Positions 15,239 to 24,411 of a stretch of DNA of 45,549 bases are shown one piece after another. Made by a program: the position numbers and the translations under genes. The stretch covers positions 1-45,549 of the forward strand of contig NZ_PKUB01000032.1 in the NCBI RefSeq assembly GCF_002868845.1, read 5' to 3'. A model generated the notes under the pieces. That model worked only from the letters and a program-made list of their open reading frames with translations, made no database searches and had not been told where the DNA came from. Numbering within the stretch: the first letter of the stretch is position 1; each line of letters begins with the position of its first letter. Source of the DNA: Desulfuromonas sp. (GTDB lineage: Bacteria; Desulfobacterota; Desulfuromonadia; Desulfuromonadales; BM501).

Positions 15239-17881
15239 TCAGGCCGCGCCGCGGTCGCTAGGGAGAGTCAGAAAGACCGTGGTCCCACGCCCCTGTGCGC
15301 TCTCCACCCGGATCTTCCCGCCGTGCCGTTCAACGATGTGCCTGACGATGCTCATCCCGAGGCCCAGGCCGCCGATGGCGGTATTGGAACTGTCGGCACG
15401 GTAGAACTTGTCAAAAACCCGCCCGACCTCTTCGGGGGACATCCCGATGCCATCATCGGCCACGGCAATTTCCACCCCGTTCTCGACCCCTTTTCCAACA
15501 ACCCGAACCGCGCCGCCCTCCGGGGAATATTTTATGGCATTGCTCAGAATGTTTTCGAAGACCTGGACCATTTTGCCCCGGTCCAGCGGGACCTTCTCGC
15601 CCTCCAGTTCGTCCAGGTCCAGCTCGATGGGATGACGGGATGCGCTCACGCGAAAATCCCCCGCGACCTTTTCCACGAGGCCGGCCAGGTCGCAGGGGGC
15701 CATCTCCATGGGAATCGGCTTGCCGGCTTCAATCCGGCTGATGTCGAGAAGGTCGTCGGTGATTTTCCTCAGGGCCTCTCCCTTTTCATAGATCTCCGCC
15801 AGGAAGTCCCTTTTCTGCTCCGGGCTGAACCCGCCGAACTGCCCGGGGTCGAGGAGCAGTTCCGTAAAACCCATGAGAGAGGTCAGGGGGGTCCGCAGTT
15901 CGTGGGCCGCTGTGGAGATGAACTCGCTCTTGATCCGATCCAGCGCCTTGAGCTGCTCCTCAGTCCGCTTGCGCTCGGTGACGTCGCGGAAGAACCAGAT
16001 CCGCCCCCAGAAACGGCCATCCTCTCCCACCAGCCCCCTGCTGTGGCGTTCCACCACCCGCCCGTACCGGAAGGGAATTTCCTCGCCGGCAACCTGCTCG
16101 TCGAGGTGCTCATACAGGTGCTGAATCCGCTCCTTGAAAGCGTCCGGGTCGCGCACCTGCGAGCAGGCGATTTCAATCACCTCCCGGTGCCTGTTAGATC
16201 GCATCAGGTCTTCGGGAACAGTCCACAAGTCGAGGAAATTACGGTTCCACCCCTTGATCCTGCGGTCCTGGTCGACCACCAGGATGCCGTCAGGAGATGT
16301 CTCTTGCTGGGTGGCGAGGAGGGCGTTGCGGTACTGGAGCTCCTCCTCGGCCTTCTGTCTCTTCAGGACATCCTTCTCGAGGATCTGAAGGGTCTGCTCC
16401 AGGGCAGCCTTCTGTCCCTGGAGCTGCCGGGTCTGGTCCTCAACCGTATCTTCCAGGGCGACGGCATACTCCCCTTCCATCTCCCTGGCCCTGCGGAGCC
16501 CAGCGACCATCTCGTCAAAGGAGCGGGCCAGGATGCCGATCTCGTCCCTCCGCCCGCTGTCCAGGCGCACCTCGAGGTCCCCTTCGCCAATCTTCACTGC
16601 CGCATCGGCGATCTCCTTCAAGGGATTCAGGAAAACGCGCTGGGAAAAGAGAACCGTGACCAGAACGGCTGCCCCGAGGAAGAGGAGAAGAACGAGGTAG
16701 ACCAGCCCAACCAGGGTTTCGACACGCTGGGAGAGGGTGGACTTGAGATCTAGGAGGGGCGCGAGGAACACCGCCTCCGGAACGGCGGTCACCAGGTGCC
16801 ACCCCGCGGAGTGCAGAGCGTGGGAGGAGACGACATGGGGCTCCCCCCCGAGGAGAAGCCGGGAGGTGTGGACCGGCGCGGCGAGGATTCTCTCCGCCAG
16901 GGCCCGCACCTGGGGCTGGCTGGAGTCGGCCAGCCCCGTCTCCAGCAGGTCGAGGGAGTTCTCAAGGGCCTCCAGGTTGGGATCGAGGCCGAAGTCCCCG
17001 AGCAGGTCCAGGGGGAAAGTAATGATTTTCCCCCGGCCGTCCAGGAGGAAGGAGAAGAGGCCCTCGGCCTTCAGGTCAGGGTGGAGGTGGGCCGGTCCCA
17101 GAACCTGCTCGAGAATGTTCTCCAGCGGAAGGTCGAGCCCGGCTGCCCCCAGGTAGGCCCCGTCCCTGCCGACGATTGGGGTGGTGACGGTCGTTATCAG
17201 GCCATGGTCGGCGTCGTCCTGGTAGACGGGGACCCAGAGGGTCTTCCGTCCGGGGTTGTTCCGCGGGTCGGCCATGACATAGTTGTTGGTGTCGCGCAGG
17301 TCCAGTTCGGAGACGGGGGGCAGAGAATAGACCCCCTCGAAGTTGGGGTAGTAGACCCCAAGGCCGGAGGTCATGATGAGGTGGCTGGCGGCGACTTCGG
17401 GGTTCTTTTCCCTGGCCTCGACCAGGGTCGGGGCGAGGGGAGCGAGGATGTTGATCTCGTCCTCCACCTGCCGCGGGATCGATTTTCCACCCCAGTAGCA
17501 GGTCATCACCGGCTCGCCGGGGTCGGTGTAGAAGATTCCGTTGGGGGGATACAGGGAGAGGTACTCGTCCGCCCTGATCGCCCTTTGCGGGGGGGAGCCG
17601 GCGCGGGCGTAGAGAAGCTCGGCCTGGCGGGCGATAAAGCGCGAATGGGCGGCGATCCGCTGGAAAACGGCCTCATACTTCTCGGCCCTCTCCTCGGTGA
17701 TCCCCTCGAGGAATTCGTAGGCCTGCTGCTTGACCTTCTGCTCGTTCGCGGAAATGGCGAAATCCCCGAAACCGACCCAGAAATAGTGGTTCAGCGCGGA
17801 GACGAAGACGAGGCAGAGGACGAGCACCACAGAGAAGGCGAGGAGGAGCTTGAAACCGATCCTGTTCTGTATTTTCAGCAT
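15239..17881 (-). CDS. dCache-HAMP-PAS sensor histidine kinase
   Basis: An 880-residue membrane kinase. A first helix (about 12-30) precedes a large extracytoplasmic sensor (31-385) with double-Cache features, such as a WVPVY strand, PIVGRDGAYLGAAGLDL and a distal GWHLVTAVP. The second helix (about 388-412) leads to HAMP (413-465), a coiled coil (465-515), PAS (about 515-640) and HisKA with AAHELRTPLTSL. HATPase_c shows ILSNAIKYSPEGG, DDGIGM and GLGLGMSIV. Cache domains usually bind small organic ligands. No response regulator is adjacent, so it is an orphan in this view. The ATG at 17881 opens a membrane helix but its ribosome site is weak, with GAGGAGG about 28 bases upstream. Confidence 0.88.
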   Translation of the reverse strand: MLKIQNRIGFKLLLAFSVVLVLCLVFVSALNHYFWVGFGDFAISANEQKVKQQAYEFLEGITEERAEKYEAVFQRIAAHSRFIARQAELLYARAGSPPQRAIRADEYLSLYPPNGIFYTDPGEPVMTCYWGGKSIPRQVEDEINILAPLAPTLVEAREKNPEVAASHLIMTSGLGVYYPNFEGVYSLPPVSELDLRDTNNYVMADPRNNPGRKTLWVPVYQDDADHGLITTVTTPIVGRDGAYLGAAGLDLPLENILEQVLGPAHLHPDLKAEGLFSFLLDGRGKIITFPLDLLGDFGLDPNLEALENSLDLLETGLADSSQPQVRALAERILAAPVHTSRLLLGGEPHVVSSHALHSAGWHLVTAVPEAVFLAPLLDLKSTLSQRVETLVGLVYLVLLLFLGAAVLVTVLFSQRVFLNPLKEIADAAVKIGEGDLEVRLDSGRRDEIGILARSFDEMVAGLRRAREMEGEYAVALEDTVEDQTRQLQGQKAALEQTLQILEKDVLKRQKAEEELQYRNALLATQQETSPDGILVVDQDRRIKGWNRNFLDLWTVPEDLMRSNRHREVIEIACSQVRDPDAFKERIQHLYEHLDEQVAGEEIPFRYGRVVERHSRGLVGEDGRFWGRIWFFRDVTERKRTEEQLKALDRIKSEFISTAAHELRTPLTSLMGFTELLLDPGQFGGFSPEQKRDFLAEIYEKGEALRKITDDLLDISRIEAGKPIPMEMAPCDLAGLVEKVAGDFRVSASRHPIELDLDELEGEKVPLDRGKMVQVFENILSNAIKYSPEGGAVRVVGKGVENGVEIAVADDGIGMSPEEVGRVFDKFYRADSSNTAIGGLGLGMSIVRHIVERHGGKIRVESAQGRGTTVFLTLPSDRGAA

Positions 17882-17937
17882 GGCAAATGCTTGAACATTG
17901 GTTTTTGATTTCCTCCTCGCGCGGGAAAGTCCCCGAA

Positions 17938-18723
17938 TCAGGGCTCCCGAAGCTGTTGGGCAGAGGTGAAATAGCCCCGATAGCCCTGCAGGAGGATGAG
18001 AAAGGAGGTCAGGGCGACGCTCCCGGTGATGGCGCACATGATGGCGATCTGGTAGCGCACCGCGACCGCGGGGGCGGTCCCCGAAAGAATCTGTCCCGTC
18101 ATCATCCCCGGCAGGGCGACGATCCCCATGGCGGCCATGGTGTTGACGGTGGGGATCAGGGCGGCCCGAAAGGCGCTGCGCAGCGCCGGCTGGGCGGCCT
18201 GGCGGGCGCTGGCGGCCAGGGACAGGGACGTCTCGATCTCCTCCCGCCGATCCCGGATCTCGGCGCCCAGGCGCTCGGCGGCGAGGCTCGCTCCGTTCAT
18301 GGAATTGCCGATGATCATCCCCGCGAGGGGAATCAGGTAGCGGGGCGCATACCAGGGGGCGTAGCCGACGATGAAGGCGCAGAACAGGAAGGTCACCACC
18401 CCGCAGCCGAGAAAGATGGAACTGCCCACCACCCGGTAAAAACCGGGCATCCTGTCCTTCACCCGGGATGCGAGGACCTGAACGGAAAACCCGCCCATGA
18501 CCAGCAGTATCAGGAGTACCGGCACCGGGCTGTCCAGGGCGAAGACCAGGTGCAGGACGTAGCCCACCGCCAGCAACTGGGCGACCATCCTCACCGAGGC
18601 CCAGAGCATCTGCCCTTCCCAGCCGAGGCGGTACAGGCGGCTGAGGCCTATGGCCAGAAGGATCAGGCCGTAGGCCAGGGCCAGGTCGGTCAACTCCAGA
18701 AGAACGATCGATTCGCCGCTCAT
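17938..18723 (-). CDS. fetB: FetB-type ABC transporter permease
   Basis: A 261-residue membrane protein with six or more hydrophobic helices, of the UPF0014/FetB family. Typical blocks are GNSMNGASLAAERL, TVNTMAAMGIVALPGMMTGQILSG and QIAIMCAITGS. FetAB was described in E. coli as an iron exporter contributing to oxidative-stress tolerance, and other members have unknown substrates. Its ATG overlaps the stop of the ATPase gene upstream (ATGA), so the two are translationally coupled. It ends 57 bases before the start of the large sensor kinase. Confidence 0.88.
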   Translation of the reverse strand: MSGESIVLLELTDLALAYGLILLAIGLSRLYRLGWEGQMLWASVRMVAQLLAVGYVLHLVFALDSPVPVLLILLVMGGFSVQVLASRVKDRMPGFYRVVGSSIFLGCGVVTFLFCAFIVGYAPWYAPRYLIPLAGMIIGNSMNGASLAAERLGAEIRDRREEIETSLSLAASARQAAQPALRSAFRAALIPTVNTMAAMGIVALPGMMTGQILSGTAPAVAVRYQIAIMCAITGSVALTSFLILLQGYRGYFTSAQQLREP

Positions 18724-19496
18724 GGTCGGCTCACCTCCTCCAGGCGTTCCGGCTGGGCCAGAAAGGTCCCGAGTTCCTGTGTCGCTGGGCGGTTCAGGAG
18801 CTGTTCCGCGGGCCCCTCCTCGAGGATCCGCCCGCCCTCCAGGTAGGCCAGGCGGTCGGCAATCCGCCCAGCCAGGCGCAGATCGTGGGTCACCAGGAGG
18901 ACGGTAAGGTTTTCCCCGCGGCAGACCTCCCGAAGGGTGTCGGCCAGGCGGTCGGCGGTGGGCCGGTCGAGGGCGCTGGTCGGCTCGTCCAGCAGCAGCA
19001 CCTGGGGCCGGGCGACCAGGAGACGGGCCAGGCTCACCCGCTGCTGCTGGCCGAGGGAGAGGGTGCGGGCCTCCCGCCCCAGAAACGGGGGCTCCAGGCC
19101 GCAAAGGTCGAGAACGCGATTGATGCGAAGATCTTCCGCCGGGGGAGGGGTCTGTCCCTGGTACAGGAAGGAGCGCTGCAGGTTGGCCAGGACCGATTCG
19201 GGGTACATGAAGGGCTTCTGCGCCATCAGCCCGACCCGCCGCCGCAGCTGAAGTGGGTCGAGCCGGAGGATGTCCTCGCCGCCGAGCATAATGCGCCCGC
19301 CGTCCGGGTCCTCAAGGCGGTTGACCAGCCGGATCAGGGTGCTTTTGCCGCCGCCTGAGGGTCCGACGACGGCCGTCAGTTCCCCGGGGCGGGCACTCAG
19401 CGACACCCCCTGGAGGATCGAGACGGGCTGGCCGTCGCTGCCGGACCGGGCCTTGCGCACATCCTCGATGGCCAGTGCCGCCCCGGCGTTCCTCAT
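18720..19496 (-). CDS. fetA: FetA-type ABC transporter ATPase
   Basis: A 258-residue ABC ATPase. Walker A is GPSGGGKST (about residue 44), the Q-loop lies in GLMAQKPFMYPE, the signature is LSLGQQQRVSLARLL and Walker B is VLLLDEPTSALD, with the H-loop in LLVTHDLR. It pairs with the FetB-type permease immediately downstream. The ATG at 19496 overlaps the stop of the uracil-DNA glycosylase gene. A longer reading starting at 19637 exists but lacks family similarity in its first 47 residues. Confidence 0.9.
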   Translation of the reverse strand: MRNAGAALAIEDVRKARSGSDGQPVSILQGVSLSARPGELTAVVGPSGGGKSTLIRLVNRLEDPDGGRIMLGGEDILRLDPLQLRRRVGLMAQKPFMYPESVLANLQRSFLYQGQTPPPAEDLRINRVLDLCGLEPPFLGREARTLSLGQQQRVSLARLLVARPQVLLLDEPTSALDRPTADRLADTLREVCRGENLTVLLVTHDLRLAGRIADRLAYLEGGRILEEGPAEQLLNRPATQELGTFLAQPERLEEVSRP

Positions 19497-20236
19497 GGGC
19501 CGGGCTCCCGCTCCTTCCGCAGTCGCGCCATGACCTGCTTCAGGTCCTCCCAGACCTCCCGCTTGGCGGTGGGAGTGCGCAGCAGATAGGCCGGGTGGTA
19601 GGTCGGCATGAGGGGAATCCCCCCGTACTCGCGCCACTGCCCGCGCAGCTGCTCCAGGGGAGACCGGTCGCGCAGCAGGGACTGGGCGGCGACGGCCCCG
19701 AAGGCGATGATGAGCCGGGGACCGATGGCGGCCAGCTGCCGCTGAAGGTACGGCTCACAGGCGGCGATCTCATCGGCTTTGGGTTCGCGATCTCCAGAGG
19801 GGCGGCATTTCACCGCGTTGCAGAGGTAGACCTCCGAACGTTCCATGCCCATGGCGAAGAGCATCCGGTCGAGCAGCCGCCCCGCCTCGCCGGCAAAGGG
19901 CCCGCCCGTCTCGTCCTCCTCGCGGCCCGGGGGCTCGCCCACGAGAACCAGCCTGGCGCGGGGGTTGCCGGCGCCGAAGACGACGTTCTTGCGTCCCTTG
20001 CACAGGGGGCAGCGCCGGCACTCCTCCAACTCGGCGCGGATATCCCCCAGGGTCGCCTGGCGGCACAGGGCGTCGCCTCCCATGTCCACGCCCTTCACAT
20101 CGGGCGGACAGGGGGGCAGTTGGGGGGGCAGGTCGGGGACGGCCAGCTCGTCCACCCCGAGGGTGTCGAGGTCCGCAAGGAGACACCGAACCTGGCGCGC
20201 CACATCATGCAATTCTTGAATGGGGTTATCTGCCAT
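19493..20236 (-). CDS. Uracil-DNA glycosylase, family 4-like
   Basis: A 247-residue protein whose C-terminal 190 residues match the Fe-S-containing family 4 uracil-DNA glycosylases. Motif A is GEPPGREEDETGGPFAG, LCNAVKCRP follows, and motif B contains TYHPAYLLR. Cysteines in CRRCPLC and CEPYL fit the four-cysteine cluster. It removes uracil from DNA to begin base-excision repair. The first 55 residues are proline-rich and variable. It is the first gene of a three-gene set with fetA and fetB (4-base overlaps). Confidence 0.9.
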   Translation of the reverse strand: MADNPIQELHDVARQVRCLLADLDTLGVDELAVPDLPPQLPPCPPDVKGVDMGGDALCRQATLGDIRAELEECRRCPLCKGRKNVVFGAGNPRARLVLVGEPPGREEDETGGPFAGEAGRLLDRMLFAMGMERSEVYLCNAVKCRPSGDREPKADEIAACEPYLQRQLAAIGPRLIIAFGAVAAQSLLRDRSPLEQLRGQWREYGGIPLMPTYHPAYLLRTPTAKREVWEDLKQVMARLRKEREPGP

Positions 20237-20411
20237 AACGCTTTACACGTGATTTGGGGTGAATTATGCTTTTACTGACCTGCCTGGCTCGAGTTTGTCC
20301 TTGATCCACCATAGGGTTTTGTCTTTTCCCCCCTCAAAGGGTTACAATACCCCAAGGAACACAAGGACAGCTGAACAGATCCCTTTTATTCAACGAAAGA
20401 CACCGCAACCG

Positions 20412-21323
20412 ATGGTTTATCTCGTTGCCCTGCTATGCATCCCATTGATCCTTCTGCCGGCCGAGTCCTGGGCGTGGGGGGTGGGTGTCCACCTGCAGCT
20501 CGGCTCCCACGTCCTGGAAAATCTGTCCGCTCTGCCGACGGCCCTGCAGAACCTGCTCGGGGCCTTCCCCCACAACTACCTGTACGGCTGCATCAGCGCC
20601 GACATCACCCTCGGCAAGAAGTTCACCCACTACCTCAAGCACTGCCACGGCTGGCGCATGGGCCGGAAAATCCTCGACGCCGCCGCAACCGACGCCCAGA
20701 AGGCCTGCGCCTACGGCTACCTGAGCCACCTCGCCGCCGACACCGTGGCCCACTCCTATTTCGTCCCCTTCAAAATGGTGCGCACCTTCAACACCGTGCT
20801 GCTCAAGCACACCTACTGGGAATTGCGCTTCGAAGCGGGCGTCCCCCCGGAGACCTGGGCCCTGGCCCGCACCATCGCCCGCAAGAGCTTCGAGGCCAAC
20901 GACGCCTTGATGCGCAACGTGCTCTCGGATACCATCTTCTCCTTCAGCACCAACAAGCGCCTTTTCAACTCCCTGCTGCTTCTCAACCGGCTGCAGCAGT
21001 GGCAGAAAATGCTGCGCTCCCTCTCCGAGACCTCCAAGTGGTCCCTGGATGAGGAGGACCGGGACGAGTACCTGGGCCTGGCCCGCACAGCGGCAATGGA
21101 CATCCTCAATCACATGGAAAAAAGTCCCTACTGGCAGTCCGACCCCACCGGCGAGCGGGCCCTCAACGCGGCCCACATGATCCGCAAGAACCTCAACCTG
21201 CTATGGCTCGACGGCAAGCTTCCCGAGGCGGAGGCCAATGCTATCCTGGCCGAGCTCAAGCCCCGCTTCCGACAGGGCATTACCCAGCCGGACCAGCTGC
21301 TGGAACTGCTCTCGGAGGTTTAA
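20412..21323 (+). CDS. Zinc-dependent phospholipase C-like protein, exported
   Basis: A 303-residue protein with a signal peptide ending ESWA, so the mature chain would begin with Trp22 followed by GVGVHLQLG. In zinc-dependent phospholipase C and S1/P1-type enzymes the N-terminal Trp is itself a zinc ligand, and cleavage here would recreate it. Further candidate ligands are in GCISADITLG, HYLKHCHGW, YLSHLAADTVAHSY and HTYWELRFE. It probably hydrolyses phosphate esters outside the cytoplasm, substrate unknown. The ATG at 20412 starts the signal peptide. Upstream in-frame sequence to 20259 is not protein-like. It converges on coaBC with 21 bases between stops. Confidence 0.83.
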   Translation: MVYLVALLCIPLILLPAESWAWGVGVHLQLGSHVLENLSALPTALQNLLGAFPHNYLYGCISADITLGKKFTHYLKHCHGWRMGRKILDAAATDAQKACAYGYLSHLAADTVAHSYFVPFKMVRTFNTVLLKHTYWELRFEAGVPPETWALARTIARKSFEANDALMRNVLSDTIFSFSTNKRLFNSLLLLNRLQQWQKMLRSLSETSKWSLDEEDRDEYLGLARTAAMDILNHMEKSPYWQSDPTGERALNAAHMIRKNLNLLWLDGKLPEAEANAILAELKPRFRQGITQPDQLLELLSEV

Positions 21324-21344
21324 TCGCCCGGGCGACGCGCTCCA

Positions 21345-22541
21345 TCATCCCCGGCGCAGGCGGACGATCCGATCGAGGAGCCGGTGGGCGACCTCGTCCT
21401 TGGGCAACTGGGGCAGGACCTCCTCGGAGCCTTCGCGGGACAGCAGACGAACGATATTGGTGTCCACGTCGAAACCCGCTCCCGGTTGGGTCACGTCGTT
21501 GGCCACGATGAGATCGAGATTCTTCTCCTGAAGCTTCTTGCGGGCGTTTTTCACCAGGTCCGCCGTTTCGGCGGCAAAGCCCACCAGAATCCGCTCCCCC
21601 TTCATGCGACCGAGTTCGGCGAGAATGTCCGGATTCTTCTCCAGGGTCAGGCTCAGCGAGCCGGCGCCCTCCTTCTTGATCTTCTCCGCGGCGACAGTGG
21701 CGGGCCGGTAGTCGGCCACCGCCGCCGCCTTGAATATCACTGTTGATTCGGCGGCGAGAGCCACGACCGCCTTACGCATCTGAAGCGCGCTGGTCACCCC
21801 ATGGACCTCAACCCCGCAGGGCGGCGCCAAGGCGGTGGGACCGCTGACCAGGATCACCCTGGCGCCCCGGGAACGAGCGGCGCGGGCGATGGCGTAGCCC
21901 ATCTTTCCCGAGGAGTAGTTGCTCAGGTATCGGACAGGATCGAGTTCCTCCCGGGTCGGCCCTGCGGTGACCAGTATCGTCTCCCCGGACAGATCCTTGG
22001 GGGCGAAAAGCGCCACCGTCTCCTCGAGGATGGCCGCCGGGTCGGGCAATTTCCCCTTCCCCTCCCAGCCGCAGGCGAGCGGCCCGGTCTCCGGCTCGAG
22101 AAAATGGTATCCGAGATCCTGGAGCTTGTCCTGATTCTGCCGGTACAGAGGGTTCTCCCACATGTTGACGTTCATGGCCGGCGCGAAGAGCACCGGCGCC
22201 TTGGTCGCCATGATCGTGGTGGTGAGGAGATCGTCGGCGATCCCCGAGGCGACCTTGCCGACGAGGTTTGCCGTTGCCGGGGCCACCACGAAAAGGTCGG
22301 CCCGGTCGGCCAGGGAGATGTGACCGATCTCCCGCTCCTGGTAGAGGTTGAAGAGCTCGGTATGGACTGGATGGGTCGAAAGGGTCTGGAAGGTCAGGGG
22401 AGTGACGAATTCCTGGGCGTTTCGCGTCATCACGACGTGGACGTCGGCCCCCGCCTTGACGAAGAGGCGCAGCAACTCCACCGCCTTGTAGGCGGCGATC
22501 CCCCCGCTGACACCGAGTACGATTGTTTTTCCTGATAGCAT
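21345..22541 (-). CDS. coaBC: Bifunctional phosphopantothenoylcysteine decarboxylase/synthetase
   Basis: A 398-residue CoaBC. The flavin-dependent CoaC half (1-190) has LGVSGGIAAYKAVELLR, VVAPATANLVGKVASG, APAMNVNMW and a catalytic-cysteine segment GPLACGWEGKG. The CoaB half (about 190-398) begins VTAGPTREELDPVRYLSN and contains KAAAVADYRP and VANDVT. It joins cysteine to 4-phosphopantothenate and decarboxylates the product in coenzyme A synthesis. The ATG at 22541 with AAGGGA upstream matches the family N-terminus. An ATG six codons upstream is possible. Confidence 0.95.
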   Translation of the reverse strand: MLSGKTIVLGVSGGIAAYKAVELLRLFVKAGADVHVVMTRNAQEFVTPLTFQTLSTHPVHTELFNLYQEREIGHISLADRADLFVVAPATANLVGKVASGIADDLLTTTIMATKAPVLFAPAMNVNMWENPLYRQNQDKLQDLGYHFLEPETGPLACGWEGKGKLPDPAAILEETVALFAPKDLSGETILVTAGPTREELDPVRYLSNYSSGKMGYAIARAARSRGARVILVSGPTALAPPCGVEVHGVTSALQMRKAVVALAAESTVIFKAAAVADYRPATVAAEKIKKEGAGSLSLTLEKNPDILAELGRMKGERILVGFAAETADLVKNARKKLQEKNLDLIVANDVTQPGAGFDVDTNIVRLLSREGSEEVLPQLPKDEVAHRLLDRIVRLRRG

Positions 22542-22616
22542 GGCGCCATCCCTTTGCATAATACCGGAAGGGCGCAAGGCCTCCCGGAAGACGTGATGAA
22601 GGGAAAAGGTCCGGTG

Positions 22617-23249
22617 TCAGTCCGCTCCGATCCCGACGAAGGGGTTATCGCTCTTCTCCCGGCCGACCGTGGTGTCGGGGCCGTGCCCCGGGTGGACCAC
22701 GGTCGCCTCGGGAAGGACCAGCAGGCGGCTGCGGATTCCCTCGACCAGCATGTCGTGATCCCCGCCGGGCAGGTCCGTCCGACCGACGGAGCCGGCAAAC
22801 AGGGCATCCCCGGAGAAAAGGTGCCCCCCCCCGTAGAGAGAGATGCCGCCGGGTGAGTGGCCGGGGGTGTGGATGACCTCGAAGCGCAGCTGCCCGACCT
22901 CCAGGACCTCCCCGCCCCGAAGGGTCCGGGTCGGTTCGGGAGACGGGACCGTCTTCAAACCGTAAATGGCCGCATGCGTCGCGGCCTGGCGCAGTACGGG
23001 AAGATCATCCTCATGGATCAGCAGCTGCGCACCGGTCTTCTCCATCAGCAGGGCGTTCCCCCCGATGTGGTCGAAGTGGCCGTGGGTGTTGACGATCAGC
23101 TTCGGCTGGATGTTGTTGGCGCGAAGCGTCTCGATGATTCTTTCCCCTTCGTCCCCCGGGTCGATGACCATGGCCTCCCGGGTGGCCGGGCACGCGGCGA
23201 TGAAACAGTTGACCTGCAGGGGGCCGACCGCAAGAGTCTCAATCAGCAC
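22617..23249 (-). CDS. MBL-fold hydrolase, glyoxalase II-like (YcbL type)
   Basis: A 210-residue minimal metallo-beta-lactamase protein. Metal ligands are in NTHGHFDHIGG (about residue 54), HTPGHSPGG, SGDALF and VHPGHGPDT. The short length, without the C-terminal substrate domain of true hydroxyacylglutathione hydrolase, is typical of YcbL-like proteins with broad thioester hydrolase activity. The start is GTG at 23249 and overlaps the end of the upstream YhaM-like gene by 11 bases, so the two are probably co-translated. Confidence 0.88.
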   Translation of the reverse strand: MLIETLAVGPLQVNCFIAACPATREAMVIDPGDEGERIIETLRANNIQPKLIVNTHGHFDHIGGNALLMEKTGAQLLIHEDDLPVLRQAATHAAIYGLKTVPSPEPTRTLRGGEVLEVGQLRFEVIHTPGHSPGGISLYGGGHLFSGDALFAGSVGRTDLPGGDHDMLVEGIRSRLLVLPEATVVHPGHGPDTTVGREKSDNPFVGIGAD

Positions 23250-24411
23250 TGTCGCCCTCCCCCTTGTCGTCTTTCGCTGCGAACAGGTCGAGACTCGAGC
23301 CCTTGAGCTGGTCCGCGAGGGTGAAGCTCAGATCCCCGCGCCCCTCCCGCGGCCGGCCCTTCTCCCTGGCCGGGGTCCTTTGGGGAGACGCCGCTGAAAT
23401 GACGGGCTGTTGCGGCACGGGATCGACCACCGGCTCTGCCGCCGACTCGGGGGGCTGCCCCTCGGGGGAATCCCTGAAGAAGTAGCGGTCGTAGAGACGG
23501 TGATAGCTGGTCCAGGAACCGTTGTTCAGTGTCTCCTTTTCCATGTGGGTGCGCACGCCGTTGATCTTGGAGTCGAGATCGTCGAGGAAATTGAGGACCA
23601 CCGCCTCCAGGGTCTTGGGCCGCTTGGGCGACCCGTACTCGTACTGTCCATGGTGGGACAGCAGAAGGTGCTTGAGGAGGGTGACCATCCTCCGGGGAAA
23701 GCCGGGAAGGGTTCTGACCTTTTCCTCGACCATCTCCACGCCCATCACGATGTGACCCAGCAGTTTGCCCTCGTCGGTGTAGTCGAAGGCCCGTCGGTAG
23801 GCCAGCTCCGCCACCTTGCCGATATCGTGGAGCAGGGCCCCGGTCACCAGGAGATCCCGGTTGATCCCGGGGTAGCGTCGGCTCACGTCATCGGCCAGGT
23901 CCGCCACCGCCAGGGAATGTTCCAGCAGCCCCCCCAGGTAGACATGGTGCATCGCCTTGGCCGCCGGGGCCTGGACGTACCCCTTGAGAAAGACGGCATC
24001 GGCCAGGAAGGCCTCCATGAGAGACCGAAGGTGAGGGTCCTGAAGACTGTCCACACGGGCCCTCAGGTCGGCCAGCAGCTCCTCGCTGCTGCGCCCGGCC
24101 ACCGGCAGGTAATCGGCCAGGTCGGCCTCCTCCTCGTCGAGTCGCTTCACCCCCTGGATCACCAGCTGCATTTTGCCCAGGTAGACGCTGGCCTTGCCCT
24201 TGACCCGGATGAAATCGTTCTTCTCGAAGAGGTCTGCGAACTCGTCCACCCGGTCCCAGACCCGCCCTTCGACCTCGCCGGTCCGATCCATGAGCTTGAG
24301 GGTCATGTAGGGCTTGCCGTTCTTGGCCATGGCCATAATCTTATCCCGCACCAAAAAAGGGCTCTCCACCCAGTCCCTTTCCCGGATCTGCTCCACGTAA
24401 ATCTCTTTCAC
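23239..24411 (-). CDS. YhaM-like 3'-5' exoribonuclease (OB fold plus HD domain)
   Basis: A 390-residue protein. An N-terminal OB fold (about 15-95, including LMDRTGEVEGRVW) precedes an HD hydrolase domain (about 150-310). That domain contains the family's HHVYLGGLLEHSLAVADLA and ALLHDIGKVAEL segments with the HD pair, and LLLSHHGQYEYGSP. The C-terminal 80 residues are proline-rich and look disordered. YhaM-type enzymes degrade RNA or single-stranded DNA from the 3' end. The start is GTG at 24411, immediately after the TAG of the flavoprotein gene, with AGGAG upstream. Confidence 0.9.
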   Translation of the reverse strand: MKEIYVEQIRERDWVESPFLVRDKIMAMAKNGKPYMTLKLMDRTGEVEGRVWDRVDEFADLFEKNDFIRVKGKASVYLGKMQLVIQGVKRLDEEEADLADYLPVAGRSSEELLADLRARVDSLQDPHLRSLMEAFLADAVFLKGYVQAPAAKAMHHVYLGGLLEHSLAVADLADDVSRRYPGINRDLLVTGALLHDIGKVAELAYRRAFDYTDEGKLLGHIVMGVEMVEEKVRTLPGFPRRMVTLLKHLLLSHHGQYEYGSPKRPKTLEAVVLNFLDDLDSKINGVRTHMEKETLNNGSWTSYHRLYDRYFFRDSPEGQPPESAAEPVVDPVPQQPVISAASPQRTPAREKGRPREGRGDLSFTLADQLKGSSLDLFAAKDDKGEGDSAD